Below, one piece after another: positions 62,880 to 64,000 of a stretch of 64,000 bases of DNA. A model generated the notes under the pieces. It was not told the origin of the DNA, did no database searches, and was given only the letters and a program-made list of their open reading frames with translations. The number at the start of each line of letters is the position of its first letter. Positions within the stretch are counted from its first letter, which is position 1. A program made the position numbers and the translations under genes. Origin of the DNA: Lucifuga dentata (lineage: Eukaryota > Chordata > Actinopteri > Ophidiiformes > Bythitidae); NCBI GenBank assembly GCA_014773175.1, contig VXCM01001475.1:1-64000 (forward strand), read 5' to 3'.

Positions 62880-63205
62880 GCATGGAAAACCTGATGTTGA
62901 CCCCTTTCAGATGTTACATATAAAACTTTAGCTTTATTTTACTGATTTCAATGTGTTATTTTGTTCTGCATAATATTTTTTTTTGATTAATTGGAATTAA
63001 TAGAGATGATAATAGTGCTGTGACATTTTTTTCTAGTTGCTTTTAATTAAATAAAATTAGAATGTTTGAAGCACTGGAAGATATAATTCCAACTAATCAA
63101 AAAATATTGAGCAGAACAAAATAACACATTGAAATCAGTTAAATAAGGCTAAATTTTTTATATGTAACATCTAAAAGGGGTCAACATCAGTTTTTTCAGT
63201 GTAGC
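62880..63205. mobile_element. Foldback (long inverted repeat) element, about 325 bp
   Basis: The left arm 62891-63000 and right arm 63083-63190 are near-identical when one is reverse-complemented: CTGATGTTGACCCC, GATGTTACATATAAAA, GATTTCAATGTGTTATTTTG and TTGGAATTA recur in order, with scattered substitutions. The roughly 80-bp centre is itself imperfectly self-complementary around TTTTAATTAAATAAAATT. The right terminus GCTACACTGAAAAAACTG (reverse complement of about 63188-63205) matches the TACACTGAAA MITE-type ends; the left terminus has diverged (CATGGAAAAC). It could form a long RNA hairpin if transcribed. No coding capacity. Confidence 0.7.
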
Positions 63206-63551
63206 TGCAAAACCCTCAGGGTTCATTTTAAGCGGTCTCAATTTTTCTTCCAAAATATACAGTGAATGATTTTTTTTTTTCTTTCAATCACAGGGTGTTA
63301 TGGCCTTAACATTTAATGTTGCTTCTTCTAATTTGTGACTTGGTGGCCATTCACTATTTGGTTTAGGGGATATCAAGACTTAAAAGACATTTGGGGGTTT
63401 ATTTGATTCATTGACAAGTGTCTAAGCTTATCGCAGTCAGCCTGGTGTGTTCCAGCATGGCAAAACCCAAACTTCCTTAACATTAACTAAATTTGGATTT
63501 TGTGTCTCCAGTAGCTACAACTGCTGTTTTGTGTCTAGAGCAGCTGCAACT

Positions 63552-63594
63552 CCTCAGCACAATCTTAGCAGTAACTGCTAAGATTGTGCTGAGG
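63552..63594. repeat. 43-nt hairpin: perfect 21-bp arms, one-base spacer
   Basis: The arm at 63552-63572 begins CCTCAGCACAATC; its exact reverse complement is at 63574-63594, with only A63573 between. Five bases later a (GGAT)n tract starts. Confidence 0.9.
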
Positions 63595-63598
63595 GTAT

Positions 63599-63635
63599 AG
63601 ATGGATGGATGGATGGATGGATGGATGGATGGATG
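63599..63635. repeat. (ATGG)9 tandem repeat
   Basis: Uninterrupted ATGG/GGAT units. Such tails end several fish LINEs, but no LINE sequence adjoins it here. Confidence 0.95.
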
Positions 63636-63921
63636 ACCCAAACACATCTGCTCATTTACCACAGTATTCAAACAAATCCTACAGAGTGGTGGTTAGTATC
63701 ATGTGTATATAAGTTGGAGAGTTGTACCTACAAGCAATGTTCTCAGCGATACTGGGTATTGTAGCAATGGCTTAAATGGTTGGCAACTTAACCATAAGCA
63801 AGCTGCCAAACCTGGGAGTATAGGCCACATATCCACAAAAAGCATTTGTCTGCCTGGTTTTGCATTTGATACAAAACTAGTACGTTTGGATGGAGAGGAG
63901 AGGTCAGTTGGGGAAGGGTGA

Positions 63922-63945
63922 AGATGATGATGATGATGATGATGA
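63922..63945. repeat. (GAT)8 trinucleotide repeat
   Basis: Uninterrupted GAT units. Confidence 0.95.
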
Positions 63946-64000
63946 GGTCCTTTCTTTGAAAAAAATTCTCAATATGAGCTTTAGTGCCCCCTCAAAACTT

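Larger units (their letters stand above)
63206..64000. other. Noncoding sequence with hairpin and short tandem repeats
   Basis: No gene is supported; the frames at 63483-63671 and 63703-63921 are short and unrecognised. It includes an imperfect duplication of TTTTGTGTCT...AGCTGCAACT (about 63498-63551), the hairpin at 63552-63594, (GGAT)n and (GAT)n. Confidence 0.5.

Overview
This window looks like an intergenic or intronic stretch of a teleost fish genome. It is AT-rich and packed with long (CA)n and (CT)n microsatellites. It carries decayed copies of fish-type transposable elements: a Rex3-like RTE LINE, an L2-like LINE tail, a tRNA-derived SINE, solo LTRs, a pogo-like TIR element and small foldback or AT-rich MITE-type repeats. 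I found no protein-coding exon I can support. The longest open frames are repeat-derived, lie in GC-rich stop-poor sequence, or run through microsatellites. No rRNA, tRNA gene, CRISPR array or prokaryotic feature is visible.

Layout. 1-316: AT-rich MITE-like repeat cut by the window start. 2800-5595: one decayed Rex3-like LINE (+ strand), interrupted at about 4565-5165 by a solo LTR. 8408-9278: an 871-bp TIR element flanked by TA. 10624-10649: a composite of perfect nuclear-receptor half-sites. 16063-16600: a GC-rich, stop-poor block followed by an LTR-like sequence ending near 17162. 17170-33570: mostly unique sequence with several candidate conserved noncoding blocks. 33570-34354: an L2-like LINE 3' tail followed by a 367-bp solo LTR. 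37560-37619: a hAT-Charlie-like terminus. 44624-44766: a perfect 44-bp palindrome and a perfect 20-bp-stem hairpin. 45984-46545: an unclassified repeat with an internal duplicated module. 53330-54314: an LTR-like segment followed by a possible primer-binding site. 61616-63205: a MITE, a minus-strand tRNA-SINE and a foldback element with arms of about 110 bp.

Fifteen single-N gaps sit almost all in or beside homopolymers or dinucleotide repeats. Three of them are flanked by identical copies of 62-64 bp, which points to unmerged contig ends rather than biological duplications.

The window has no gene network to describe. If it has a function, it is most likely cis-regulatory, in non-repetitive blocks rich in TAAT-type homeodomain cores and nuclear-receptor half-sites, as in gene deserts around developmental genes. 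That is inference: conservation cannot be measured from one sequence. Family names of mobile elements come from recognising their general sequence, not from a database search.
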